Shown in pieces: positions 35,331 to 42,731 of a stretch of 64,000 nucleotides of DNA. Positions within the stretch are counted from its first letter, which is position 1; each line of letters starts with the position of its first letter. The notes beneath the pieces were generated by a model. The model saw only the letters and a program-made list of their open reading frames with translations. It was not told the origin of the DNA and made no database searches. Origin of the DNA: SHLQ01 sp964610745 (GTDB taxonomy: Bacteria > Actinomycetota > Acidimicrobiia > Acidimicrobiales > SHLQ01); NCBI GenBank assembly GCA_964610745.1, contig CAZSYL010000002.1, forward strand, positions 1 through 64,000, in the 5' to 3' direction. The position numbers were made by a program, and so were the translations under genes.

Positions 35331-36068
35331 ATGACGAGCACAGAGCGGGATATTCACACTGCACAAGGCTTTGCAGCTCCGACAGGTCCAAAGGTCGCAA
35401 AGGAACTCGCCACACTTCTTCAGATCCCGCGTCTCGCGCGTCGTGGGCCAGATCTTCTCGGGAGCCCTAAGGGGAACGAGACCGTCATGGTGTTTCCCGG
35501 ATGGAGTACGTCGGATGCATTCATGACCCCACTCCGCAGCGGACTGCGAACCCTCGGCCACCGCACGGTCGGCTGGGGATTCGGCGTAAACCGTGGCGAA
35601 GTCGAGGTATTGCTGCCCTCGGTCGCCAACTCGGTTCGACAGCGCGTAGCTGAAGCGGGCAAGCCGATAACGCTCATCGGTTGGAGTCTCGGCGGAATCT
35701 TCGCCCGCGAGATCGCCCGTGATCATCCGCACCTGGTGAGTCAGATCATCACCCTCGCAACACCCGTTTTCGGTGGCCCGAAGTACACGCGTGGAGCCAA
35801 GGCATACCCGACTGAGTATGTCGATGCACTTGAAAGCCGAGTCGAGGAAAGAAACCAGATACCGATCGAGCTTCCAATCACAGCGATCTACTCTCGGGCC
35901 GATGCGATCGTCGATTGGCGCGCTTGCATCGACACGTTCAGCCCGAACGTCGAGAATGTCGAAGTGCGCTCCACACATGTTGGCGTCACGATCGATCCCG
36001 ATGCCTGGCAGATTATCGCCAAACGCCTCGCTACTCCCCCGACCACCGACACCATCCGGTTGCCATGA
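35331..36068 (+). CDS. Alpha/beta hydrolase
   Basis: A 245-residue hydrolase with TVMVFPGWSTSD (oxyanion region), nucleophile elbow GWSLGGIFAREIARDHP, acid in AIYSRADAIVDW and terminal histidine in VRSTHVGVTIDP, a complete Ser-Asp-His set. It resembles triacylglycerol-lipase or PGAP1-like esterases (QIITLATPVFGGPKYT). ATG 35331 follows the kinase gene by 50 bases and the stop overlaps the SDR gene start, so a four-gene unit from 33359 is likely. Substrate probably a lipid ester, by resemblance only. Confidence 0.75.
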   Translation: MTSTERDIHTAQGFAAPTGPKVAKELATLLQIPRLARRGPDLLGSPKGNETVMVFPGWSTSDAFMTPLRSGLRTLGHRTVGWGFGVNRGEVEVLLPSVANSVRQRVAEAGKPITLIGWSLGGIFAREIARDHPHLVSQIITLATPVFGGPKYTRGAKAYPTEYVDALESRVEERNQIPIELPITAIYSRADAIVDWRACIDTFSPNVENVEVRSTHVGVTIDPDAWQIIAKRLATPPTTDTIRLP

Positions 36069-36880
36069 AGCCGATCGCCGGCCGTGTCGCTGCCATTACC
36101 GGCGCTGCGTCGGGAATCGGACGAGCACTAGCTATTGCTCTCTCCGAGCAGGGCGCTGGACTTGCCCTCTCCGATGTCGACGACCGCGGGCTCGCAGAGA
36201 CCGCTGCACTCTGCGGCGCAAGGGTCGAGATCACGTGTACGAACGTCGATGTCTCGAATCGAGCATCGGTATTCTCGTGGGCCGACGAGAGCGCAGCCCA
36301 CCACGGTGAGATCAACGCGATCTTCAACAACGCTGGGGTCAATCTCACCCACGATGCCGCAACCCAGTCCATCGAGGATTTTTCCTGGGTGATGGAAACC
36401 AACTTCTGGGGTGTGGTGCACGGTACGCAGGCCTTCCTCCCTCATCTACGAGCAGCTGATGTCGGCCACGTGGTCAACATCTCCAGCGTGTTCGGCTTGG
36501 TCTCGATTCCGACGCAATCGGCGTACAACGCCGCAAAGTTCGGTGTGCGTGGCTACACCGACGCATTGCGGATGGAACTCGAACTCGAAGGCAGCCACGT
36601 CTCGGCAACAACTGTTCACCCCGGCGGCATCAAAACCAACATTGTCCGAAATGGCCGGACTCAGTACGACGATGTTGAGTCCATTGCTCGCTTCGATGCC
36701 ATGGCGATGACGACGCCAGAGAAGGCTGCTGAGCAGATTTTGACCGCTGTGCGACGCAATCGCCGACGTGCCCTCATCGGTCCCGATGCCGCGCTCTTCG
36801 ATATCGGCTCTCGTCTACCAGCGGCGGTCACCCACCGCATCGTAAAAGCCCTCAGCCGCCGCAACCTACCTCGCGACTAA
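36065..36880 (+). CDS. Short-chain dehydrogenase/reductase
   Basis: A 271-residue classical SDR. AAITGAASGIGRALA binds NAD(P), FNNAGV follows, and the catalytic Ser and YxxxK are in VVNISSVFGLVSIPTQSAYNAAKFGV. HPGGIKTNI is the usual post-catalytic loop. The substrate is unknown; many actinobacterial relatives act on fatty or sterol alcohols. ATG 36065 overlaps the hydrolase stop by four bases. The gene ends at the hairpin element 36881-36931, across which it converges with truA. Confidence 0.85.
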   Translation: MKPIAGRVAAITGAASGIGRALAIALSEQGAGLALSDVDDRGLAETAALCGARVEITCTNVDVSNRASVFSWADESAAHHGEINAIFNNAGVNLTHDAATQSIEDFSWVMETNFWGVVHGTQAFLPHLRAADVGHVVNISSVFGLVSIPTQSAYNAAKFGVRGYTDALRMELELEGSHVSATTVHPGGIKTNIVRNGRTQYDDVESIARFDAMAMTTPEKAAEQILTAVRRNRRRALIGPDAALFDIGSRLPAAVTHRIVKALSRRNLPRD

Positions 36881-36931
36881 GAATCTGTGGTTTGCCAGCC
36901 GCGCATCTGCCGTGGAGGAACCACAGATTCA
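36881..36931 (-). repeat. 51-bp hairpin element, copy 1, at the truA stop codon
   Basis: On the minus strand it begins with the truA stop itself: TGAATCTGTGGTT, a loop containing GCGCGGCTG, then AACCACAGATTC. The arms (36919-36930 and 36881-36892) pair over 12 bp. A second copy lies at 37701-37751. With no T run, it is not a canonical terminator. Confidence 0.85.
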
Positions 36932-37690
36932 GCGATCGTACTCGACCTTCCAGAAGGTCAGGCCTTCAGGCGGAGCCACTCGGCCCGCAGCTAGACGATC
37001 CTTGGCTTCGAGCATCTTCGGGACGTCTTCTGGCGTATACCGGCCCAGACCAACGTCGACGAGCGTACCGACAAACGACCGCACCATCTGATGGCAGAAC
37101 GCGGTCGACTTGACCCAAAACTCGAAAAGATCATCCTGACCCTCGAGCCACTCGGCTTCGAGCACGCGACGCACCATGCTCTTTTCCGGCTCGCCGTCGG
37201 CGACCTTCACCCGTTTGCAGAACGATGTGAAGTCATGCTCGCCAATGAGATGAGCTGCCGCGAGGTTCATCGTCTCGATATCGAGCGTGGCGGGCACGTG
37301 CCATGAGGTGTGCGACCGTAACGGATCTCGATGGTGCGAGGTCAGCACCTGATACCGATACTGACGCCATTGAGCGGAGAAGCGTGCATCGAACTCATCC
37401 TCAGCAACAGCGATGTCACGCACCACGATGTCGGGCTTGCACAACCCGTTTAGCGATTGCTGAATGCGCTCAGGGGTTGCTCGGACATCGTCGGGCACCA
37501 CAAAGCTGACCACCTGACCGCGACCATGCACACCCTTGTCCGTCCGACCCGCGCACGTGATCGTGACAGGCTGGCCAACAATCGTTGCCAAGGCTGTTTC
37601 AAGATCTCCAGCGACCGTGCGCACATCACGGTTCACCGCAAAACCATGAAAGCCACTGCCGTTATAAGCGACAGTGGCTCTGAGTTTCAT
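36929..37690 (-). CDS. truA: tRNA pseudouridine synthase A
   Basis: A 253-residue enzyme making pseudouridine at tRNA positions 38-40. The catalytic Asp51 is in CAGRTDKGVHGRGQV, and ATVAYNGSGFHGFAVN opens the fold. FCKRVKVADG, FWVKSTAFCHQMVRSFVGTLVDVGLG and APPEGLTFWKVEYDR are family landmarks. ATG 37690. It follows rplQ on the same strand, as usual, but a hairpin element lies at each end: the rplQ stop upstream and its own stop downstream. Confidence 0.95.
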   Translation of the reverse strand: MKLRATVAYNGSGFHGFAVNRDVRTVAGDLETALATIVGQPVTITCAGRTDKGVHGRGQVVSFVVPDDVRATPERIQQSLNGLCKPDIVVRDIAVAEDEFDARFSAQWRQYRYQVLTSHHRDPLRSHTSWHVPATLDIETMNLAAAHLIGEHDFTSFCKRVKVADGEPEKSMVRRVLEAEWLEGQDDLFEFWVKSTAFCHQMVRSFVGTLVDVGLGRYTPEDVPKMLEAKDRLAAGRVAPPEGLTFWKVEYDR

Positions 37691-37700
37691 GGCCTCTTCA

Positions 37701-37751
37701 AAATCTGTGGAGTCTCAGCCGCGCACTTGCAGCTCATCAACCACAGATTCA
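37701..37751 (-). repeat. 51-bp hairpin element, copy 2, at the rplQ stop codon
   Basis: On the minus strand TGAATCTGTGGTT starts exactly at the rplQ TGA, followed by a loop with GCGCGGCTG and then CCACAGATTT. The first 13 bases, the GCGCGGCTG core and the closing arm match copy 1 (36881-36931); the rest of the loop differs, so pairing is conserved more than loop sequence. Confidence 0.85.
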
Positions 37752-38102
37752 AACGAGTTCGATACGTGCCATTGGCGCGTTGTCGCCTGAGCGTGGACCG
37801 AGCTTCATGATTCGGGTGTAGCCACCTGGTCGATCGACGTATCGAGGACCGACCTCGTCGAACAGCTTGGTGGCCATCTCGCGGTCGCCGAGGAACTTCA
37901 TGACCTGACGGTGATTATGAACGCCGCCCTTCTTGGCCTTGGTGATCATCTTCTCGGCAATTGGACGCATGGCCTTTGCCTTGGCTTCGGTCGTGGTGAT
38001 TGCTTCAGCGGCGATCAACGACGCGACAAGATTGGCCATCATGGCCTTCTGGTGAGAAGAGCTACCGCCAAAACGGGGGCCCTTCCGTGGAGTTGCAACC
38101 AT
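37749..38102 (-). CDS. rplQ: 50S ribosomal protein L17
   Basis: 117 residues, with FGGSSSHQKAMMANLVASLI at the N-terminus and the family motif AKAMRPIAEKMITKAKKG. The C-terminus GPRSGDNAPMARIELV is normal and ends at a TGA inside a hairpin element. ATG 38102 lies two bases after the rpoA stop. Confidence 0.97.
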   Translation of the reverse strand: MVATPRKGPRFGGSSSHQKAMMANLVASLIAAEAITTTEAKAKAMRPIAEKMITKAKKGGVHNHRQVMKFLGDREMATKLFDEVGPRYVDRPGGYTRIMKLGPRSGDNAPMARIELV

Positions 38103-38104
38103 GG

Positions 38105-39043
38105 CTAATCCCTCGTCCGCAGTGAGAGGCCGCGCTCATCGAGCTTCTCGATGACTTCATCGAGCGACTTCTGGCCGAAGTTGGTGATTGCAAGAAGATC
38201 GTCCTCGGTCTTTTCGAGGAGCTCTCCAACACTGTTGACCTGTGCGCGCTTGAGGCAGTTGCGAGGACGCTCAGAAAGATCGAGGTCTTCGATTGGCTTC
38301 TCGAGGTCAGGCGACCCAGCAACGACTGGGCTCATCTCGCCAAGCTCGAGGCCCTGCGGCTCGTCGCTCATCTCTTCGACGAGTTGCACGAGGGTACGAA
38401 GTGTCGCGCCAGCAGATGCAAGAGCATCGCGAGGGCTGATCGAACCATCGGTGACGATGTCCAGCTCGACGCGATCGAGGTCGGCCTGCTGGTCAACGCG
38501 GGTCGGCGTGACGTCGAACGCGACACGACGCACTGGTGAGTAGATCGAGTCGATCGGGATCACACCAATGGTGTCGGTCTGGTTGTTTCGGTCGGCGCTG
38601 ACATAACCAGCACCCTGGTCGACGGTGATGTCGATGGCGAGGTGACCCTTGCCGTTGAGGGTGGCAAGCGGAAGGTCGCCATTGAGAATTTCAACGTCGG
38701 CATGCGGATGAATATCCGATGCAACAACGTCCTTTGGACCGCGGACGTCGAGACGCAACGTTACGGGCTCCTCGGCGTGCACCTTCAGGACGATGTCCTT
38801 CAGGTTCAAGATGATGTCGGTGACATCCTCGGCAACACCTGGGATGGTGTCGAACTCGTGGAGTGCGTCGTCAAAACGCACCTGGGTGATCGCGGCGCCG
38901 GGGATGGAAGAGAGCAGGGTACGCCGGAGCGATGCGCCGATCGTGTGGCCAAGACCTCGTTCGAGGGGCCCGATCGCAAATCGCTGCGTGTTGTTCTCTT
39001 CTTCTCCGATCGCTTCGACCGTCGGACGCTGAATAACCAGCAT
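38105..39043 (-). CDS. rpoA: DNA-directed RNA polymerase subunit alpha
   Basis: 312 residues with both domains. The N-terminal assembly domain has RFAIGPLERGLGHTIGASLRRTLLSSIPGAAIT. After a linker near residue 230, the C-terminal DNA- and activator-binding domain has LDLSERPRNCLKRAQVNSVGELLEKTEDDLLAITNFGQKSLDEV. ATG 39043. It sits between rpsD and rplQ as in other actinobacterial alpha operons. Confidence 0.98.
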   Translation of the reverse strand: MLVIQRPTVEAIGEEENNTQRFAIGPLERGLGHTIGASLRRTLLSSIPGAAITQVRFDDALHEFDTIPGVAEDVTDIILNLKDIVLKVHAEEPVTLRLDVRGPKDVVASDIHPHADVEILNGDLPLATLNGKGHLAIDITVDQGAGYVSADRNNQTDTIGVIPIDSIYSPVRRVAFDVTPTRVDQQADLDRVELDIVTDGSISPRDALASAGATLRTLVQLVEEMSDEPQGLELGEMSPVVAGSPDLEKPIEDLDLSERPRNCLKRAQVNSVGELLEKTEDDLLAITNFGQKSLDEVIEKLDERGLSLRTRD

Positions 39044-39112
39044 GTGTTCTCCTCGGAACTTCGAAGACGACCCCCAGACCGGAGAGCCTGGGGCGTTACT
39101 TGGGTGGGTGGT

Positions 39113-39730
39113 TTACTTAGAGTAGAGCTCGACGATGAGCTGCTCGCGGACCGGAACATCGATATGTTCCCGCAGCGGCAACTGATGCACGACAGCTTCG
39201 TACTTGTCGGAACCTTCGTCGATCCACGCAGGCTTGCTGCGATCGAGGACGTCCATGTTCCACTGCAGAGTCACGCCATTGCGTGCCTTTGCCCGGATGC
39301 TGACCTTGTCGCCTTGGCGAATTCGGTAGCTCGGAATGTTGACGCGCTTGCCGTTGACCTCGATGTGACCGTGGTTGACGAACTGGCGAGCCTGCGGACG
39401 GGTCGCAGCCCATCCGGAGCGGTACACCACGTTGTCGAGGCGCAGCTCAAGGAAACGGAGCATGTTCTCACCGGTAACGCCGGTGCGACGGTTTGCTTCG
39501 TCGTAGATGTTGCGGAACTGGCGTTCGCTCAGGCCGTAGGTGAAACGTGCCTTCTGCTTTTCCTGCAGCTGGAGCAGGTATTCACTGACGTTGCCGCGGC
39601 GACGGGTCTGGCCGTGATCGCCCGGTGGGTATGGGCGCTTGTCGAGAGCGATCGTCTCGCCCTTGGTGCCCCAGATGTTGGTGCCGAGGCGACGGGAAAC
39701 GCGTGCCTTTGGTCCGGTGTAACGAGACAT
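39113..39730 (-). CDS. rpsD: 30S ribosomal protein S4
   Basis: 205 residues. The N-terminus YTGPKARVSRRLGTNIWGTKGE lacks the CxxC zinc cluster (zinc-free form). The S4 domain has LRLDNVVYRSGWAATRPQARQFVNHGHIEVNG and the C-terminus reads REQLIVELYSK. ATG 39730, three bases after the rpsK stop. Confidence 0.97.
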   Translation of the reverse strand: MSRYTGPKARVSRRLGTNIWGTKGETIALDKRPYPPGDHGQTRRRGNVSEYLLQLQEKQKARFTYGLSERQFRNIYDEANRRTGVTGENMLRFLELRLDNVVYRSGWAATRPQARQFVNHGHIEVNGKRVNIPSYRIRQGDKVSIRAKARNGVTLQWNMDVLDRSKPAWIDEGSDKYEAVVHQLPLREHIDVPVREQLIVELYSK

Positions 39731-39733
39731 GTG

Positions 39734-40123
39734 TCAGACCCTCCGACGCTTTGCTGGACGGCAGCCGTTATGAGGAACGGGGGTGACGTCTTTGATTCCG
39801 GTGACTTCAATTCCTGTGTTGGTGATGGACCGGATTGCGGTCTCACGGCCTGAACCGGGACCACGAACAACAACATCGACTCGGCGCACGCCGTGTTCCA
39901 TGGCTCGGCGAGCTGCCTGCTCGGCGGCCATCTGTGCGGCATATGGCGTGGACTTGCGAGAGCCCTTGAACCCAACGTTGCCTGCCGATGCCCAGGAGAG
40001 TGCATTGCCGTCCTGATCGGTGAACGTGATGATCGTGTTGTTGAACGAGCTCTTGATGTGCGCCACGCCGTGCGTGACGTTCTTCGACTGCCTGCGCTTC
40101 TTGCGCGGTGCTGGAGTCGCCAT
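39734..40123 (-). CDS. rpsK: 30S ribosomal protein S11
   Basis: 129 residues; VAHIKSSFNNTIITFTDQDGNALSWASAG, FKGSRKSTPYAAQMAAEQAA and the basic C-terminus DVTPVPHNGCRPAKRRRV are diagnostic. ATG 40123, two bases after the rpsM stop. Confidence 0.97.
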   Translation of the reverse strand: MATPAPRKKRRQSKNVTHGVAHIKSSFNNTIITFTDQDGNALSWASAGNVGFKGSRKSTPYAAQMAAEQAARRAMEHGVRRVDVVVRGPGSGRETAIRSITNTGIEVTGIKDVTPVPHNGCRPAKRRRV

Positions 40124-40125
40124 GA

Positions 40126-40497
40126 TCAGACCTTCTTCTTTCCGGCAACGGTCTTCTTGGGACCCTTACGAGTGCGAGCGTTGGTGTGTGTGCGCTGACC
40201 ACGGACAGGCAAACCACGACGGTGGCGGAGACCCTGGTATGAACCAATCTCCATCTTGCGCTTGATGTCCTGGCTGGTCTGACGGCGAAGGTCACCCTCA
40301 ACCTTCAAGTTCTCTTCGATGTACGCACGGATCTGTGCGACTTCGGTGTCGGTCAGATCTCGAACTCGGGTGGTCGGCTCAATGGTGAGCGACTCGAGGA
40401 GTGTCTGACTGGTGGTGAGTCCAATACCGAAGATGTAGGTCAGGCTGATCTGCACCTGCTTCTCGCGTGGAATGTCCACGCCTGAAATACGTGCCAT
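40126..40497 (-). CDS. rpsM: 30S ribosomal protein S13
   Basis: 123 residues; ARISGVDIPREKQVQISLTYIFGIG at the N-terminus and the C-terminal GLRHRRGLPVRGQRTHTNARTRKGPKKTV loop that contacts tRNA. ATG 40497, two bases downstream of the rpmJ stop. Confidence 0.97.
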   Translation of the reverse strand: MARISGVDIPREKQVQISLTYIFGIGLTTSQTLLESLTIEPTTRVRDLTDTEVAQIRAYIEENLKVEGDLRRQTSQDIKRKMEIGSYQGLRHRRGLPVRGQRTHTNARTRKGPKKTVAGKKKV

Positions 40498-40499
40498 TC

Positions 40500-40613
40500 C
40501 TAGCCCTGCCTCTGCTTATGTCGGGGGTTACTGCAGATGACCATCACGCGCCCATGACGCTTGATGACCCTGCAGTTGTCACACATCTTCTTGACGCTTG
40601 CTCGAACTTTCAC
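40500..40613 (-). CDS. rpmJ: 50S ribosomal protein L36
   Basis: A 37-residue protein read from GTG 40613: MKVRASVKKMCDNCRVIKRH, then a tail ending RHKQRQG. C11, C14, C27 and H32 form the zinc site of the C+ type. Between it and infA (40614-40714) there is no gene, only a weak CCTCG/CGAGG hairpin. Position in the infA-rpmJ-rpsM order is standard. Confidence 0.95.
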   Translation of the reverse strand: MKVRASVKKMCDNCRVIKRHGRVMVICSNPRHKQRQG

Positions 40614-40714
40614 GTTCAGCGTCCTTTCTTATTATTCATAGGTGTTCCTCGACCGTGGCCGAGGGATTACGATTTTTTGAGTGGTCGTACCGATTAGTCG
40701 CTGCCCGGAAGCAG

Positions 40715-40939
40715 TTACTTGTAGCGGTACGTGATCCGACCTCGTTCGAGGTCGTACGGAGTCAGCTCTACCTGGACGCGATCGCCTGGCAGAATCCGGA
40801 TGTAATGCATGCGCATTTTTCCGGAAATATGCGCCAGAACTTTGTGGCCGTTTTCCAGTTCGACCCGGAACATGGCGTTTGGGAGAGGCTCGACAACAGT
40901 CCCCTCCAATACGATTGCGTCTTCTTTAGGTTTTGCCAG
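40715..40939 (-). CDS. infA: Translation initiation factor IF-1, apparent CTG start
   Basis: 74 residues of an S1/OB-fold factor that covers the ribosomal A site during initiation. The conserved core EGTVVEPLPNAMFRVELENGHKVLAHISGKMR is complete. The family N-terminus (AKxEDxI) is present only if translation begins at CTG 40939: L/M-AKPKEDAIV precedes LEGTVV. An AGGAGG lies eight bases before this CTG and an in-frame TAG lies 12 bases upstream, so no ATG or GTG can serve. TTG 40909 is the only other candidate but would remove ten conserved residues and lacks a good ribosome site. Confidence 0.88.
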   Translation of the reverse strand: MAKPKEDAIVLEGTVVEPLPNAMFRVELENGHKVLAHISGKMRMHYIRILPGDRVQVELTPYDLERGRITYRYK

Positions 40940-41127
40940 TGGAACTTCCTCCTACGAGAGTTCGATCAGACACCCAGAAAATGCGCGTCAGACCAGCGAA
41001 TAAACCTATCGGGCGCGGAAGAATCAACCAACTGGAGACCAAAACAATCGCGACGAGGCTTCGGTGCGATTTTTCCTTCTCGTAGCGTGGTGGAGGGACC
41101 ACGGAGCCTGATTACTACGCTCAACCC

Positions 41128-41475
41128 ATGGTTTCGTTGACTCCGGAGCAGTTTGAGCACGAGGTCGTCACCGCCCTTGATCTGCTGCCAGACGAGCTCA
41201 TTGAGTTCATGGACAATGTGATTGTGGTCACCGAAGACCAACACGAGTCCGAACCGGACCTTCTTGGCCTATACGAAGGAATCCCGCTGACCGAGCGCGA
41301 GAGCTACGGGCTCCTGGAGCTTCCGGACCGTATTTCCATCTACCGTCTACCGCTCATTGACATGTGTGAGTCCCGTGAGCAACTCATCGACGAGATCCGG
41401 ACCACCGTCATTCACGAGATCGCGCATCACTTCGGCATCGACGACGATCAACTCCATGAAATGGGCTGGGGCTAG
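41128..41475 (+). CDS. Small zinc metallopeptidase-like protein (DUF1025/zincin-like)
   Basis: A 115-residue protein with HEIAHHFGIDDDQLHEMGW at its C-terminus; HExxH plus the downstream acidic residues is the signature of the minimal zincin-like metallopeptidase family (PF06262 type). The N-terminal half (VVTALDLLPDELIEFMDNVIVVTED and LLGLYEGIPLTERESYG) also matches that family. Enzyme activity has not generally been shown. ATG 41128. It is divergent from infA across 188 bases and lies, with the next gene, between adk and infA. Confidence 0.82.
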   Translation: MVSLTPEQFEHEVVTALDLLPDELIEFMDNVIVVTEDQHESEPDLLGLYEGIPLTERESYGLLELPDRISIYRLPLIDMCESREQLIDEIRTTVIHEIAHHFGIDDDQLHEMGWG

Positions 41476-41525
41476 GCGCGCTACCGAGATCTGATGCATC
41501 GTCGACTGCGTGATATAACTGCGAC

Positions 41526-42005
41526 ATGAGCAACGGCGGCGATCCATTGGTACCACCAGAGAATCTCGGCGGCGACCAACCGCTGGACCCGCAGCAGACG
41601 CCACCGGCTCAACCGCAGGGCTACCAGCAGCCCGGTTACCCCTCGCCGCAGCCATACCAGCAGCCGGGATATCAACAGGGCTACGCCGTCCCGCCACCCG
41701 GTTACGGCTATCCGCCGCCGCAGTACGCCGAAGAGTCAAACGCAGTAGTTGCGTTGGTGGTCAGCATCCTCAGCATCGTGATGTGCAGCGGGCTCATTAG
41801 TCCGTTCGCCTGGTGGCTAGCCAACAAGGAACTCACGGGCATTCACGAGGGCCGACGCGACCCGACCAAGAAAGACATGGCAACAGCAGCCAAGGTGATC
41901 GGCATGGTTGGCTCGGCCATATTCGCCCTTTTCGTCATCGCCTTCATCATCACGATTCTTTTCTTCGGCGTCGCGATCTTCTCTACCGGGTTTGACACTC
42001 AGTGA
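41526..42005 (+). CDS. DUF4190 membrane protein with Pro/Gln/Tyr-rich N-terminus
   Basis: A 159-residue protein. Residues 1-68 are low complexity (repeated QQPGY and PPPGYGYPPPQY units), probably an extended cytoplasmic tail. Two transmembrane helices follow (about 74-97 and 125-153) around the loop WWLANKELTGIHEGRRDP, the DUF4190 pattern. Function unknown; such proteins are common in actinobacteria. ATG 41526. The stop is about 130 bases from the convergent adk gene end. Confidence 0.75.
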   Translation: MSNGGDPLVPPENLGGDQPLDPQQTPPAQPQGYQQPGYPSPQPYQQPGYQQGYAVPPPGYGYPPPQYAEESNAVVALVVSILSIVMCSGLISPFAWWLANKELTGIHEGRRDPTKKDMATAAKVIGMVGSAIFALFVIAFIITILFFGVAIFSTGFDTQ

Positions 42006-42134
42006 TCGAACAACCATCTCGAAGGTAGGCAGGGCGAGAAGTACGCGGCACCGAAGCCGATGGACCGATACGGGCTCGGCCACCGGTCTACCGCGGTGAG
42101 GGCGCACCAGCGCCCGGCTTTCTCTGGCCGCGAA

Positions 42135-42695
42135 TTACAGGCCGAGGGCGCCTTGAACCCGGCCGAAGACCTCGTCTTCTTCACCGAGGCCATCGATGAT
42201 CACCAGCTTGTCACGAGCTGCGAAGAACTCGAGCAAGGGAGCTGTCTGTTGTTCGTAGTTGCGGAGACGCTCGGCGATTGCCTCTTCGGTATCGTCCTCG
42301 CGTCCACGTTCCATCATGCGGGTTGTGACCTCGTCGAGCGGTACATCGATATTGACCGCCGCGGTGAGTTCCACACCCTGGTCAGCAAAGATGGCTTCGA
42401 GGGCTTCGGCTTGGCCGGTCGTGCGCGGGAACCCGTCGAGGAGCACACCGTTATCGGTAATGTCGTCCTCGGCGAGTCGTTCGGCGACGATGCCGTTCAT
42501 GATCTCGTCGCTGACGAGACCGCCTGATTTCATGATTGCTTCAGCCTGCTTGCCAAGCTCGGTTTCGCCGGCGACAGCAGCTCGCAACATGTCGCCAGTT
42601 GAAACGTGAACAATGCCGTACTCGGCGACAAGGCGCGCACACTGTGTGCCCTTGCCAGCTCCCTGACGGCCCAAGACGATAATTCTCGGCGCCAT
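42135..42695 (-). CDS. adk: Adenylate kinase
   Basis: 186 residues, short type without the zinc LID insert, as in actinobacteria. IIVLGRQGAGKGTQCARL is the P-loop (GRQGAGKGT instead of GPPGAGKGT). STGDMLRAAV binds AMP, LLDGFPRTTGQAEAL contains the DGFPR motif and RGREDDTEEAIAERLRNY the lid arginines. ATG 42695 has GAGG upstream; a TTG six bases before is in frame. It follows secY, but the expected map gene does not come next. Confidence 0.94.
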   Translation of the reverse strand: MAPRIIVLGRQGAGKGTQCARLVAEYGIVHVSTGDMLRAAVAGETELGKQAEAIMKSGGLVSDEIMNGIVAERLAEDDITDNGVLLDGFPRTTGQAEALEAIFADQGVELTAAVNIDVPLDEVTTRMMERGREDDTEEAIAERLRNYEQQTAPLLEFFAARDKLVIIDGLGEEDEVFGRVQGALGL

Positions 42696-42731
42696 GTTCA
42701 ACCTCAGTTTCGTTGTATTACCTACGGGAGA

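Noticed and set aside
38642..39853. Long open frame opposite rpoA and rpsD (403 codons)
   Set aside because: Spans two confirmed genes on the other strand; composition fits an antisense shadow.
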